The notes beneath the pieces are model-generated. The model searched no databases and was not told the DNA's origin. It worked only from the letters and a program-made list of their open reading frames with translations. From Paenibacillus sp. (lineage in GTDB: Bacteria > Bacillota > Bacilli > Paenibacillales > YIM-B00363), in assembly GCF_035645195.1 (NCBI RefSeq), contig NZ_DASQNA010000010.1, positions 62,001 through 126,000 of the forward strand: a DNA stretch of 64,000 nucleotides, given 5' to 3'. The position numbers and the translations under genes were made by a program. Below are positions 1 through 8,648 of this stretch, in pieces. Each line of letters begins with the position of its first letter. Position 1 is the stretch's first letter.

Positions 1-1144
1 ACAAATAGCGGGCGTTGCTCGCTTTCTTCATGAGGGACGCCGGCAGGCCGCGAAGCTCGATGCCGTTCTCGCCGATCATGCCGATGCCGTCTTTGCGGCC
101 GAGGCTCGCGAGCGTGCCGGAGAATACCGGCTGGAACGTCTTCATCGAGCCGCCGCGCAGCGACGCCGCGATGTTCGCGCCGACGAGCTCGCCCATTTGC
201 CAAGCGAGCTGCGCCGTCGGCGGGTACGGACGGCCTTCCGGTCCGAAGACGACCGCGCAGTCGCCCGCGAGGAACACGTCCGGATGGGATACGGATTGCA
301 GGTGCTCGTTGACGGAAGCGCGGCCGCGGTTCACTTCGATGCCGCAGTTCGCCACCAAGCTGTGGCCCTGCACGCCGCCCGTCCATACGAGCGTGTTGGT
401 TTCGATCGTCCGGCCGTCCTTCAGCGTAACGACGTTGCCGTTCACTTCCGTGATCGGCAGGTTCGTGAGGAACTGCACGCCGCGGCTTTCCAAGCTCGTG
501 ACCGCGCGCTCAATCAATTCTTTTGAGAACATCGGCAAAATCGTAGGCATCGCCTCGACGAGGTACAGCGACACGTCCGCGAAATCGACGCCCGCTTCGC
601 GGCAGTAGCCCGGAAGCTCGTCCGCCAGCTCGCCTACCAGCTCCGTGCCGGTGAGGCCGCCGCCGCCGATGACGAACGTCGCGTCCGCTTTGTTTTTCGA
701 CGCGCGGTACGCCTTGAGGCGCTCCTTCACGTGCGCGAAAATGCGGTTCGCCTCGTCGGCGGATTTCAGGGTGAAGCTGTTTTCTTTGAGGCCCGGGATG
801 CCGAAGAAGTTCGTTTCGCTGCCGAGCGCAAGGACCAGCACGTCGTAAGCGTACGAAGAACCGTCTTCCATAGAAACTTTCTTCGCGGACGGGTCGACCG
901 ATTGGACGGCTCCGATTTTCACGTTGATGTCTTTGCCCTTGAACAGCTTGCTCAGGGGCAGCGCAACCGCTTTCTCGGATACGTTGCCTGCGGCCAGCCG
1001 GTGGAGCTCGGTGATGATTTGATGCGAGTCGTATTTATTGATGACCGTGATCGACGCTTCCGCCGCGGTCAAATGCTCGCGGGCGGACAGCGCGCTGAGC
1101 AGCCCGCCGTAGCCGGCGCCGAGGATGACGATATGTTTGCTCAT
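1..1144 (-). CDS. ndh: Type II NADH dehydrogenase, C-terminus outside window
   Basis: This is a non-proton-pumping NADH:quinone oxidoreductase of the membrane surface that passes electrons from NADH through FAD to menaquinone. The visible 381 residues begin MSKHIVILGAGYGG, an N-terminal FAD-binding dinucleotide fold (GxGxxG at residues 9-14). A second Rossmann motif (VIGGGGLTGTE, about residues 157-167) should bind NADH, and FLAGDCAV near residue 293 is the third FAD contact. The reading frame runs off the left edge, so perhaps only a few dozen residues are missing. It starts 12 bp after the DUF1641 gene, the same order as yjlC-yjlD (ndh) in Bacillus subtilis, so it should share that promoter and its redox control. 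Family assignment is firm; the electron acceptor is inferred from the family. Confidence 0.93.
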   Translation of the reverse strand, partial: MSKHIVILGAGYGGLLSALSAREHLTAAEASITVINKYDSHQIITELHRLAAGNVSEKAVALPLSKLFKGKDINVKIGAVQSVDPSAKKVSMEDGSSYAYDVLVLALGSETNFFGIPGLKENSFTLKSADEANRIFAHVKERLKAYRASKNKADATFVIGGGGLTGTELVGELADELPGYCREAGVDFADVSLYLVEAMPTILPMFSKELIERAVTSLESRGVQFLTNLPITEVNGNVVTLKDGRTIETNTLVWTGGVQGHSLVANCGIEVNRGRASVNEHLQSVSHPDVFLAGDCAVVFGPEGRPYPPTAQLAWQMGELVGANIAASLRGGSMKTFQPVFSGTLASLGRKDGIGMIGENGIELRGLPASLMKKASNARYL

Positions 1145-1156
1145 GGTTCGCTCTCC

Positions 1157-1585
1157 TTACCCTTGTCGTTTTCTTTCGCCGAGAATGTCGAGGTACGCTT
1201 GGCTTATGCGAAGCAGCTTTTGCACTTCCGGATCTTTCAGCATTTTGAGCATGCCGAACAGGCCGATCGTTTCTTGGCTCTTTTCCGCGCGGTCCTGCGC
1301 CTCGATAGCGGCGGACGCGTAATATTTCACCGATTCTTCGACCGGCTTCAGCACCTCTTGAATGCCGCCGAGCGTATCTTGAATGAGAACGCGGTCGGTG
1401 ACGATCTTTTGCGCGAAATCATACGCTTTGGTCAGCTGCGCCGTCATTTCCGCCAGCTTCGGCAAATTGTCGATGAGCGCCGTCAGCGCCTCCTGCACTT
1501 CCGGCTTCAGGAGCTGCTCCAGCACCTCCGGCTGAACCGCGGACTTCGCCGCGACTTGCTCTTTGCTTGCTACACTCGCTTCCAT
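1157..1585 (-). CDS. yjlC: DUF1641 protein, partner of NADH dehydrogenase
   Basis: A 142-residue protein of the DUF1641 family, soluble and mostly helical, with no signal peptide or clear catalytic motif. It begins MEASVASKEQVAAKSAV and is rich in Leu, Glu, Lys and Gln, suggesting a helical bundle or coiled-coil character. The ATG is preceded by GAAGGAG with suitable spacing. In Bacillus the homologue YjlC is co-transcribed with ndh and controlled by Rex, and here too it is the first gene before ndh. Its biochemical role is not established; a role in assembly or regulation of a membrane-peripheral redox enzyme is only an inference from gene order. Confidence 0.85.
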   Translation of the reverse strand: MEASVASKEQVAAKSAVQPEVLEQLLKPEVQEALTALIDNLPKLAEMTAQLTKAYDFAQKIVTDRVLIQDTLGGIQEVLKPVEESVKYYASAAIEAQDRAEKSQETIGLFGMLKMLKDPEVQKLLRISQAYLDILGERKRQG

Positions 1586-1633
1586 CTTGCTTCGCTCCTT
1601 CGTTGTTCGGATCCGCGAACGTTCGGCGGGGGA

Positions 1634-1651
1634 TTGTGAAAGGTATCACAT
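1634..1651. promoter_or_regulatory. Rex/Fnr-type operator, downstream copy
   Basis: TTGTGA-AAGGTA-TCACAT fits TGTGA-N6-TCACA, shared by Bacillus Rex-like and Fnr/CRP-family sites. It lies between the proposed transcription start and the yjlC start codon, roughly 45 bp downstream of the start point, a position suited to a repressor that blocks elongation or initiation. Confidence 0.65.
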
Positions 1652-1695
1652 AGTAGTGCGTGTATCCGTGGAATCCTTCATTGTGCTTATCATTT

Positions 1696-1724
1696 ATTAT
1701 ATTACATAAAGCGTTAGATTTCAT
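1696..1724 (-). promoter_or_regulatory. Sigma-A-type promoter of yjlC-ndh
   Basis: On the minus strand a perfect -10 TATAAT (1696-1701) is preceded at 17 bp by a weak -35 ATGAAA (1719-1724). The weak -35 and the palindrome just upstream of it suggest that a regulator influences this promoter. Confidence 0.6.
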
Positions 1725-1727
1725 TAG

Positions 1728-1749
1728 TTATGTGAAATTTGTCACATAA
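1728..1749. promoter_or_regulatory. Rex/Fnr-type operator, upstream copy
   Basis: Perfect inverted repeat TTATGTGA-AATTTG-TCACATAA just upstream of the -35 of the yjlC-ndh promoter, centred about 49 bp upstream of the probable start. The core is TGTGA-N6-TCACA. The location would suit either an activator of the Fnr/CRP class or a second Rex dimer. Confidence 0.7.
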
Positions 1750-1849
1750 ATATTTTTAATCGGGGTGACAACCTCCGAAGAAAACAGCGTTCTCGCGATA
1801 ACAGCGCCCCGTTCCGCGACGAAACGAGGCGCTGCGCAAAGTTCCGGGT

Positions 1850-2707
1850 TCAAGCCGGCTCTTCTTCGCCCGGCGGCTCGACGATGACTGCGCGGCCGTC
1901 GAACCGGAGTGCGACTTTGTCCGCGACCCGCATCTCCTCCAGCATCGCTCTCGGAATTTGCAGCCGCCCCGCCCGGTCCAGCGCCGCGTAGCGCGCATGC
2001 GGCCGCGCTGCCTCCTCCGCGCCGGTCTCCTTGCGCTTCAGCCATTCAGCGCTCGTCATGCCGTCGCGGATTTCCACGATGCGGTCGACGCTCTCCGCCG
2101 TCGCTCGGTCGTGCGTGACGATCAGGATCGTGCATCGCGTCTCCCGATGCAGCCGGCGGAACGTCTCGAGCACCCGCTGCGCGTTCGCCGAATCGAGCGC
2201 CCCCGTCGGCTCGTCGGCGAGCAGCAGCCGCGGGCGGTTGGCGAGCGCGATCGCGACGGCGACCCGCTGCTGCTCGCCGCCGCTCATCTCCGCGAGCCGA
2301 TGGTGTCTGCGGTGCGCCATGCCGACGCGGTCCAGCAGCTCGAGCGCGTATGCGCGGTTCGGCCGGCCGACGAGCGCCATCGGCAGCTCGACGTTCTGCA
2401 GCGCCGTCAAATACGGCAGCAAGTTCCGCGCGGGCTGCTGCCACACGAAGCCGACCGCGCTGCGCTTATATTCGATGCGCCGCTTGTCGTCCAGCTTCGT
2501 CAAATCCCATTCGCCCACGACCGCTTTCCCCGCCGACGGCCGGTCAAGGCCCCCTAAGATGTTGAGCAGCGTCGATTTGCCGCTGCCGCTGCTGCCGACG
2601 ATCGCCGTCAGCTCGCCCTCGTCGACCGACAGGTCGAGCCCTTGCAGCGCCGCGACCTCGACGTCCTCCGCCTTGTAGATTTTCACCAAGCCTTCGCAGC
2701 GGATCAT
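1850..2707 (-). CDS. ABC exporter ATPase with C-terminal AbrB-like domain
   Basis: A 285-residue ATPase of the MacB/LolD type that energises an FtsX-like permease. Walker A GSSGSGKST is at residues 38-46, the signature MSGGEQQRVAVA near 145, Walker B LLLADEPTGALD near 168, and the switch histidine is in IVTHD near 198. The usual domain ends near residue 225. About 40 extra residues (246-285) read AGRLQIPRAMLEEM followed by DKVALRFDGRAVIVEP, closely resembling the swapped-hairpin AbrB/SpoVT fold (GRxxIP, then a beta hairpin). It is the last gene of the 8.6-1.85 kb operon, 22 bp after the permease. The tail might bind DNA, dimerise, or regulate the ATPase; that is not known. Confidence 0.88.
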   Translation of the reverse strand: MIRCEGLVKIYKAEDVEVAALQGLDLSVDEGELTAIVGSSGSGKSTLLNILGGLDRPSAGKAVVGEWDLTKLDDKRRIEYKRSAVGFVWQQPARNLLPYLTALQNVELPMALVGRPNRAYALELLDRVGMAHRRHHRLAEMSGGEQQRVAVAIALANRPRLLLADEPTGALDSANAQRVLETFRRLHRETRCTILIVTHDRATAESVDRIVEIRDGMTSAEWLKRKETGAEEAARPHARYAALDRAGRLQIPRAMLEEMRVADKVALRFDGRAVIVEPPGEEEPA

Positions 2708-2729
2708 GCGCGTCCTCCCCTCCCGCCGT

Positions 2730-5531
2730 TCATCGTTCTTCGCCCAGCTTGATCGCTTCGTGCGCCCGCAGCCTCGTCATATACCGAAGCACCAGGAGCA
2801 GCCCGGCCGCCAGCATGACGGCCGCGACGACGACGATGCGCAAGCCGTCGGCGCCGTCCGCGACGAATCGGAACGGCGGCGCACCGCCTTGCGCGTCCTC
2901 GAGCAGCGGCAGGAACAGCCGCGCGGCCGCGTTCCCGAGCAGCAGCCCGCAGCCGATCGATAAGCCCGCAGTCAGCGCCTGCTCGAGCAGCACCATGCCG
3001 ATCAACTCTCTCCTGGTGACGCCCGCCGCGCGGAGAGTGCCGAACTGGACCGTCCGCCGCGACAGCAGGAAAAACCAAAACCCGAGGTACCCGGCGAACG
3101 TGATCGCGATCGCGAGCAGGAAGCCCATGGTCAAGATGCCCTGCAGGCCGCCGTGATTCGGGTGGTTTTTCCGGTCGACCAGCTCGCCCCTCGCGTCGTC
3201 GACGCGCGCGAGCGGGAGCCCGTCCCGGACGAGCTTCTCGACGGCGGGCCGAAGCGGCGCGCCCGGCTCCATCTTGAGCCAAATTTCGTACGGAAATTTC
3301 GGCGCTTCCGAAAATACGTATTCGAGGTTCGCGACAACGAACGGCCCCCGCTCCGGATCGAGCGTCGGGAAGTACGGGATGACACCCGCGACGACGAAGG
3401 CGACCGGCGTCTGTTCGTAGCCGATTCTCAGCTCGAATTCGTCCCCGGGCCGAAGGCTGAGGCTCGCCGCCATCCGTTCGGAGACGAGCGCCGCCTGCGG
3501 ATGCGAACCGAGCGCATCCAAGAAGAGGAACGGATGGACCGGGAACAGCCGCTCCGCAAGCCAGGCGGCGTCCGCCGCCTCCGTGTTGACCAGCGCGAGC
3601 AGCTGCGCGGTTCCGGCGGGCTTGCCCGCCGCCGACGCCTTCGCCTCCGCGCGGAGCACTCTCGCTTCGGCCGCCACGCCCGGGAGGCCGCGGTACCGGT
3701 CGAAGGGCGGCTCGGTATAGTAAATTTTGTGGATGTCGCGCCGATCCCGCTCGCCGTCCCACACTGGGTGCAGCACAGCGTCGGCACCGTACCGGTACAG
3801 GATCCGTTCGATCGCGTTCGCCTCGAGCGTGCGCGCCGCGGCGGCATCGAAGACGCCCATGCCGATCGTCATCATGAGCAGCAGCATGACCGGACGGTAT
3901 TGGCCGGAGTCCCGCGACAGCTGCGCCAGCGTTACGTAGATCGGCGCGGCGAGCCGCCCTTCGCGGATGCGGCGGAGCAGCGCGGCGAGCCGCGGGAACA
4001 GCCGCAGGACGAGGAGCGAGCCGCCGAACAGGAACAGCGCCGGCAGCAGCGCGAAGAACGGCGACGCCGCCCCGCCGCCCGCGGCGAGCGGCGCGGCGCC
4101 GGAGCGCGCGAGCGCGTACCCGCCCAGCGCGGCCGCCAGCGCGGCGGCGTCGGCGAGCGGCGCGAACCGGGAGGAGGCGTCCGCCGCCGCGTCCCGCTCC
4201 CGGGCGAAGTCGACGACGGACGTCTTCGCGTGACGGAGCGCCGGCAGCGTATTGGCGGCGACGGACAAGAGCGCCGTCGCCGCGCCGGCGAGGAAGGCGG
4301 CGGGCGGCAAGCCCGCTTCGAATGCGCGGCCGCGGACGAACGACAGGAAGCCCGACGCCGAACCGATGCCCTGCGCGAGCAGCCAGGCGGCCCCGACGGC
4401 GGCCGCGAACGCCGTCGCCGCGAGCAGCGCGCTCTCGAACGCGTACGCGGCGACCACTTGGCCGGGACTTGCGCCCCGGCCCGCCAGCACGGCGATGTCC
4501 GCGCGCTGCCGTTCGAGCGATTGCCTGGCGTTCGCGGCCGTGTAATACAGAATGAGCGCGAGCGACGGCGCCGCCAGCGCGAACAGCATCGCCAGCAGCG
4601 CGCCGTTCTCCCGCCGGATGGCGCGCATCGTGTCCAGGAAGGACAGCTGCACGGCCGTCCCCTCGAGGCGCTGCGCCAGCCGGACATCGGCGCGCTCCAG
4701 CTGTTCGATGACGCGCCGAAGCTGGCCCGAACGCAGCTCCGACGCGTCGAACGCGTAATACCAGCTTACCGCGTCGAGCCGCGCCTCGCGCCCTTCGACG
4801 AAGCGGCCCACGAACGCCTCCGGCGAGACGAGGAGCAGCGCGTCGGGAGCGTCGCCGAAGGCGTGCCAGCGCGCCTCGCCCGCGTCCTTCGGCCGGAACG
4901 CGCCGACGAGGCGCACCCGCACCCGGGCGCGCGCGCCGCCGTAGCCGTCCGTCTCGTAGACGAGCCGTTCGCCGACGCTCCAGCCGTTCCGCGCGAGCGC
5001 ATCCTCGTGCACTGCCGCCTCGATTTCCCCGCCGCCGCCCTCTCCCGGGCCGCCGCCCGGGTCGCCGCCCGGCTCGGCGCTCGGCGCGGCGCTCATCCAG
5101 CGCCCCCGCGTCAGCTCGGCGGCCGCTTCCAAGTCTCCCTGCGCGGCCAGCCGCATCCGGACGAACCGGTTCGGCGCATCCTCCGCGCGGACGTTGGCGG
5201 TGCGCAGGCTCCACCGTTCCGCGAACTCGAGGAGCGGCAGCCCGAGCTCCGCCGGCCATTCGCCTCGCAGCCAGGCGGCCGCCGCCGTCACGTCGGCCGC
5301 CTCCGCCGGCTCGGTTCCCCGCGGCTGGTATTTGATCAACAGCGACGCGGGCGCAAGGCCCCCTTCCGCCTGCTTCAGGACGTGGGCGGCCACTTGGCGC
5401 AGCGCGCCGTCCCCGTACATCGGGATGCTCATCGCGAACGCGATGGCGACGAACAGCCCGAACCAAGCCGCCAGCGCGGACCCGGGCGTTCGGCGCAGCT
5501 TGTGCAGCACGAACGGCAGCAGCCGAATCAT
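2730..5531 (-). CDS. Large FtsX-family ABC transporter permease
   Basis: A 933-residue membrane protein with one N-terminal transmembrane helix (about 15-37), a long extracytoplasmic region (about 40-300), a middle membrane block (about 305-560), a second soluble region (about 570-790) and a C-terminal three-helix block (ILTMGFLLAIAITFAGYLGF, then two further helices). This is the duplicated FtsX layout of permeases that move substrates or force through the envelope rather than import them. Its ATG overlaps the stop of the adaptor gene by 4 bp (ATGA), so translation is probably coupled. Two ATPase genes flank it in the operon. The substrate is unknown; lipophilic or peptide antimicrobials are possible by analogy with MacB-type pumps. 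Confidence 0.87.
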   Translation of the reverse strand: MIRLLPFVLHKLRRTPGSALAAWFGLFVAIAFAMSIPMYGDGALRQVAAHVLKQAEGGLAPASLLIKYQPRGTEPAEAADVTAAAAWLRGEWPAELGLPLLEFAERWSLRTANVRAEDAPNRFVRMRLAAQGDLEAAAELTRGRWMSAAPSAEPGGDPGGGPGEGGGGEIEAAVHEDALARNGWSVGERLVYETDGYGGARARVRVRLVGAFRPKDAGEARWHAFGDAPDALLLVSPEAFVGRFVEGREARLDAVSWYYAFDASELRSGQLRRVIEQLERADVRLAQRLEGTAVQLSFLDTMRAIRRENGALLAMLFALAAPSLALILYYTAANARQSLERQRADIAVLAGRGASPGQVVAAYAFESALLAATAFAAAVGAAWLLAQGIGSASGFLSFVRGRAFEAGLPPAAFLAGAATALLSVAANTLPALRHAKTSVVDFARERDAAADASSRFAPLADAAALAAALGGYALARSGAAPLAAGGGAASPFFALLPALFLFGGSLLVLRLFPRLAALLRRIREGRLAAPIYVTLAQLSRDSGQYRPVMLLLMMTIGMGVFDAAAARTLEANAIERILYRYGADAVLHPVWDGERDRRDIHKIYYTEPPFDRYRGLPGVAAEARVLRAEAKASAAGKPAGTAQLLALVNTEAADAAWLAERLFPVHPFLFLDALGSHPQAALVSERMAASLSLRPGDEFELRIGYEQTPVAFVVAGVIPYFPTLDPERGPFVVANLEYVFSEAPKFPYEIWLKMEPGAPLRPAVEKLVRDGLPLARVDDARGELVDRKNHPNHGGLQGILTMGFLLAIAITFAGYLGFWFFLLSRRTVQFGTLRAAGVTRRELIGMVLLEQALTAGLSIGCGLLLGNAAARLFLPLLEDAQGGAPPFRFVADGADGLRIVVVAAVMLAAGLLLVLRYMTRLRAHEAIKLGEER

Positions 5532-6583
5532 GGGCCGATCACCTGCTGTCCCTCCTCGAGGCCGGCCACGATCTCCGCCTCCGTCGTCGTGACGAGGCCG
5601 ACCTCGACGGTCACCTCCCCGACGCTGCCGTCCTCGTGCCGCGCCAGCACGTACCGCCGCTCGTTCTGCTCGCGCAGCGCCGCGGTCGGGATCAAGAGCG
5701 CGTCGACGCGCTCCTCCTTGACGGCGCTGACCGTCAGCGGCATCCCTTCGACGAGCCCCTCCGGCGGATTCTCCAGCTCGAGGATGACCTTGCCCGAGGC
5801 GGGATCCGCCGGATCGACGGCTTCCCGCGGATCGGGAAGGCGGCGAATCGTCGCCTCGACGGCGCCGTATCGATTGATCCGCACCTCCGCTTTCATGCCC
5901 GGCGCCAGCAAATCCCTATCGGCGGCGCCTAACGCAGCCGCGGCGACGAGCCGGCTCGGGTCGGCGATTTCGCCGATCGGCGCGAACGCGGCCGGCGCGT
6001 CGCCGACCTCGGCGTCCAGCGACGCGATGACGCCGTCGAACGGGGCGTGCAGCTTCGCGCCCGAGAGCCGGCTCTCGAGCTGCGCGCGCTCCAGCCGCAG
6101 CAGCTCCAGCTGCAGCCGCGCCTTCTCGACGGCCTCCGAATCGGCCGACGCTTCCCGCAGCAGCAAGGTCAGCTTCTCCTCGGCCTCGAGCTGCTCGAGC
6201 TCTTTGCGCAGCCGCTGCGTCAGCAAATCGGCGACGTCCAGCTCCGCGATCGGCTGTCCGGCCCGCACCGCGTCGCCTTCCCGCACGTACAGCTTCGCGA
6301 TGCGCCGGCCCTCCTCCGCGAAAAACAGCGGCTCCTTCTTCTCGGCGATCAACGTGCCGCTCGCGGTCGCTTTGACGGCGAGCGTCCCCCGTTTCACCGT
6401 ATAGACCGGCTTCGGGTCCATCCGGAGCGGCCGCACGTCGGGCAGCGCCTCCCGCCGCGGCTCCTCCGGCAGCAGGGAGCAGCCCGCCAGCGATCCCGCC
6501 AGCGAGGCGGACAGCAAGCAGACGCCCAGCGCCGCCGCCAGCCGCCGGTTAGACCAGCCGCCCGTCCTCCAATTCGTAAACAA
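5528..6583 (-). CDS. HlyD/MacA-like membrane fusion lipoprotein
   Basis: A 351-residue periplasmic-adaptor-type protein. After a TTG start with GGGAGG nine bases upstream, a hydrophobic signal ends in a lipobox (LAGC, Cys35), so it should be an extracellular membrane-anchored lipoprotein. A biotinyl-lipoyl-like beta domain (GTLAVKATASGTL about 65-77 and VREGDAVRAGQPIAELD about 97-113) is split by a helical hairpin rich in Glu, Leu and Arg (about 118-170), followed by the second lipoyl half and beta-barrel segments. This is the order seen in MacA/HlyD adaptors. Its 5' end overlaps the upstream ATPase gene by 35 bp and its 3' end overlaps the permease by 4 bp. In a single-membrane cell it would form an external conduit or substrate-handling collar on the permease. 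Confidence 0.88.
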   Translation of the reverse strand: MFTNWRTGGWSNRRLAAALGVCLLSASLAGSLAGCSLLPEEPRREALPDVRPLRMDPKPVYTVKRGTLAVKATASGTLIAEKKEPLFFAEEGRRIAKLYVREGDAVRAGQPIAELDVADLLTQRLRKELEQLEAEEKLTLLLREASADSEAVEKARLQLELLRLERAQLESRLSGAKLHAPFDGVIASLDAEVGDAPAAFAPIGEIADPSRLVAAAALGAADRDLLAPGMKAEVRINRYGAVEATIRRLPDPREAVDPADPASGKVILELENPPEGLVEGMPLTVSAVKEERVDALLIPTAALREQNERRYVLARHEDGSVGEVTVEVGLVTTTEAEIVAGLEEGQQVIGP

Positions 6584-7226
6584 CGTCGGCCACCTCCCAT
6601 ATCGCCGCGTCGTGCGACGTCAAACAAACCGCGATGCCGTCCTCCTTCGCGGCGCTGCGCATCCACTCCATCACGCGGCGGGACGCGGCGGAATCGAGCG
6701 CCGACGTCGGCTCGTCGGCGAGCAGCACCGCAGGGCGCACCGCGAGCGACCGCGCGAGCGCCGTCCGCTGCCGCTCCCCGCCGGACAGCTGAGCGGGGCG
6801 ATGGCCGCGCCGCGCGTACAGTCCGGCGCGCCGCAGCGCGTCCTCCGCGCGCTCCGCCCGCGCCTTCGGCGGCACGCCGGCGAGGCGGAGCGCCAGCTCC
6901 ACGTTCTCCTGCGCCGTCAGCTGCGGAAGCAGCGCGTACGTCTGGAACACGAGATGAATCTGGTCGCGCCGCAGCAGCGTACGCCGTTGCTCCGGCAGCC
7001 GGTACAGCTCCGCGGAGCCGAACCACACCCGTCCCTCCGTCGGCTCGTCGAGCCCGCCCAGCACGTTGAGCAGCGTCGTTTTCCCCGAACCGGAACGCCC
7101 TTTCAGCAGCGCGATCTCGCCTCTTCGCAGCGTCAGCGTGATCTGCTTCAGAATGTCCAGCCGCCTCCCCCGGGCGACGACCGTTTTGCCGATCCGCTCC
7201 CCCCGCAGGACGATATCCGCATCCAC
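6549..7226 (-). CDS. ABC transporter ATPase, MacB/LolD type
   Basis: A 225-residue nucleotide-binding subunit with all expected motifs: Walker A GRSGSGKTT, Q-loop followed by TYALLPQLTAQENV, signature LSGGERQRTALARSL, Walker B LLADEPTSALD, and switch histidine in LTSHD. It has no C-terminal extension, unlike the second ATPase of the same operon. The start is GTG, 3 bp after the stop of the solute-binding lipoprotein gene, with GGAG in the end of that gene. The pairing of two different ATPases with one duplicated permease suggests either a heterodimeric motor or a missing second partner permease; the sequence does not decide this. Confidence 0.9.
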   Translation of the reverse strand: MDADIVLRGERIGKTVVARGRRLDILKQITLTLRRGEIALLKGRSGSGKTTLLNVLGGLDEPTEGRVWFGSAELYRLPEQRRTLLRRDQIHLVFQTYALLPQLTAQENVELALRLAGVPPKARAERAEDALRRAGLYARRGHRPAQLSGGERQRTALARSLAVRPAVLLADEPTSALDSAASRRVMEWMRSAAKEDGIAVCLTSHDAAIWEVADVVYELEDGRLV

Positions 7227-7229
7227 CGC

Positions 7230-8648
7230 TTATTCTCCGCCCAGCGCTTGTTCGAGCAGCGTCTGCCCTTCCGCCTCCAGCGCCGCGAGCGCTTCGTCCA
7301 CGCCGATCTCCCCGCGGACGATCCGGCGAATTTCGCGGTCCGCCGCCAGGGCGAACGCCTTGTCGAACGAGGACGGCAGCCGCTGATGCAGCAGCGTCGG
7401 GTTCGGCGCCAGCGCGTAGAACGCGTCGAGACGTTTGCCCTCGACCTCCCGCTTGAAGGCCGGGCGCGAGCTGAGCATCGGGCTGTTCGGGGCGTTCATC
7501 GAGGCGGCCTCTTCGCCGTTGATATACTTGACCAGCTCCCATGCGGCCGCCGTGTGCTGCGAATTCGCGTTCACGGCAAACACGTTCGGCAGCGTCATGC
7601 CGCCGGTCGCGTCCGGCTGCGAAGCGTCGACCGGCACCGTGACGAGGTCCCAATCGAACGCGCCCGGTCTAGTGCCGTCGTTCGACGACACGGCGAATCC
7701 TCCGCCCGCGCCCAGCAGCCCCAGCCCCATCGCGCTGTCGAGCGCCATCGCGGAGAGGCCGCTCGCGAAGTTCATCGTCTCCGGCGAGACGACCATCATG
7801 TTCGGCGGCGCGGCCGCGCCGTCCGGCTTCGGCTCCGGCGGCATCGACACGGCGCCGGAGCGGTACCGGTCGGCGACGGAGGCGAACACGCTGCGCCACT
7901 CCTCGCCGGCGATCGTCATCCGAGCGTTGTCCGCGTCCGCGACGAGCAGCCCTTTCGCCTCCCCGATGGACCGGATCAGGTCGAACGCCGTTCGGCCGGC
8001 GCCGCTTTGGAACAAGCCGTAGCTTCGCTCGAACCCTTCCCCGGCGGACGGAAACTGCTCCGCGAGCGCCAGCAGCTCCTCCCACGTCATCCGGTCCGTC
8101 GGGTGCGGCACACCGTGCCGGTCGAACAAGTCTTTATTGTAATAAAGCACCATGCTGTTAGACTCCGGCGCAAGACCGTACAAACTTCCGTTGCCCCGGC
8201 CCTTCAGCAGCTCGATGACGCCGGGGTGCATGTTGTCCAGGTCGAACCGGTCGCGCTCGATCGCGGGCCCGAGGTCGTACAGCAGCCCCTCGGAAGCGAA
8301 CGCGCCGTACTGCTCCTCCGACAACAGCAGGACGTCCGGCTGCTCCCTCTCGATCAGCTCCCGCATCGCCTCCACCGGGTCCGGCGCGCCGTACACGCTC
8401 GAGAGCGGCACGACCTCGAATTCGACGTTCGGGTATTTCGTTCGGAACAGGTTCCCGTACAGCGTCAGGAACGACTGTTGGTCGAAGTACGCCACTTTCA
8501 GCTCGACGTTCTCCTCTTTGTCCATCGGCCGCCACTCCGCATCGCCCCCGGCCTTCCCGCCGCCTGCGGGCATCGTGCACGCCGTCAGCAGCGCCGGCAG
8601 CAGCCCCGCCGCCAGCATCGTTCGCAAGTTCAACAATGGTTTCCTCAT
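7230..8648 (-). CDS. Extracellular solute-binding lipoprotein, family 1
   Basis: A 472-residue ABC-type substrate-binding lipoprotein. The chosen ATG at 8648 has GAGGAG at ideal spacing; a TTG 12 bases upstream is in frame but has poorer spacing. The signal peptide ends at lipobox LLTAC (Cys24). The rest is the two-lobed family-1 fold: VELKVAYFDQQSF at the start, a YYNKDLFDRHGVPHP segment typical of carbohydrate-type binding proteins, and later the NVFAVNANSQHTAAAWELVKYI segment. Family members usually deliver sugars to import permeases, but no MalF/MalG-type permease is present; instead the gene heads an operon of export-type components. It may act as a ligand sensor or a substrate-capture protein for the pump, which is inference. 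Confidence 0.88.
   Translation of the reverse strand: MRKPLLNLRTMLAAGLLPALLTACTMPAGGGKAGGDAEWRPMDKEENVELKVAYFDQQSFLTLYGNLFRTKYPNVEFEVVPLSSVYGAPDPVEAMRELIEREQPDVLLLSEEQYGAFASEGLLYDLGPAIERDRFDLDNMHPGVIELLKGRGNGSLYGLAPESNSMVLYYNKDLFDRHGVPHPTDRMTWEELLALAEQFPSAGEGFERSYGLFQSGAGRTAFDLIRSIGEAKGLLVADADNARMTIAGEEWRSVFASVADRYRSGAVSMPPEPKPDGAAAPPNMMVVSPETMNFASGLSAMALDSAMGLGLLGAGGGFAVSSNDGTRPGAFDWDLVTVPVDASQPDATGGMTLPNVFAVNANSQHTAAAWELVKYINGEEAASMNAPNSPMLSSRPAFKREVEGKRLDAFYALAPNPTLLHQRLPSSFDKAFALAADREIRRIVRGEIGVDEALAALEAEGQTLLEQALGGE

Noticed and set aside
2704-5466. Second minus-strand frame of 920 codons overlapping the permease
   Set aside because: Arg/Gly/Ala-rich shadow in another frame; the permease frame has proper helices and an ATGA start overlap.
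3153-6404. Plus-strand frame of 1083 codons opposite the permease and adaptor genes
   Set aside because: Arg/Glu-rich low-complexity translation typical of antisense frames in GC-rich DNA; the minus strand has clear transmembrane and lipoyl-domain genes.
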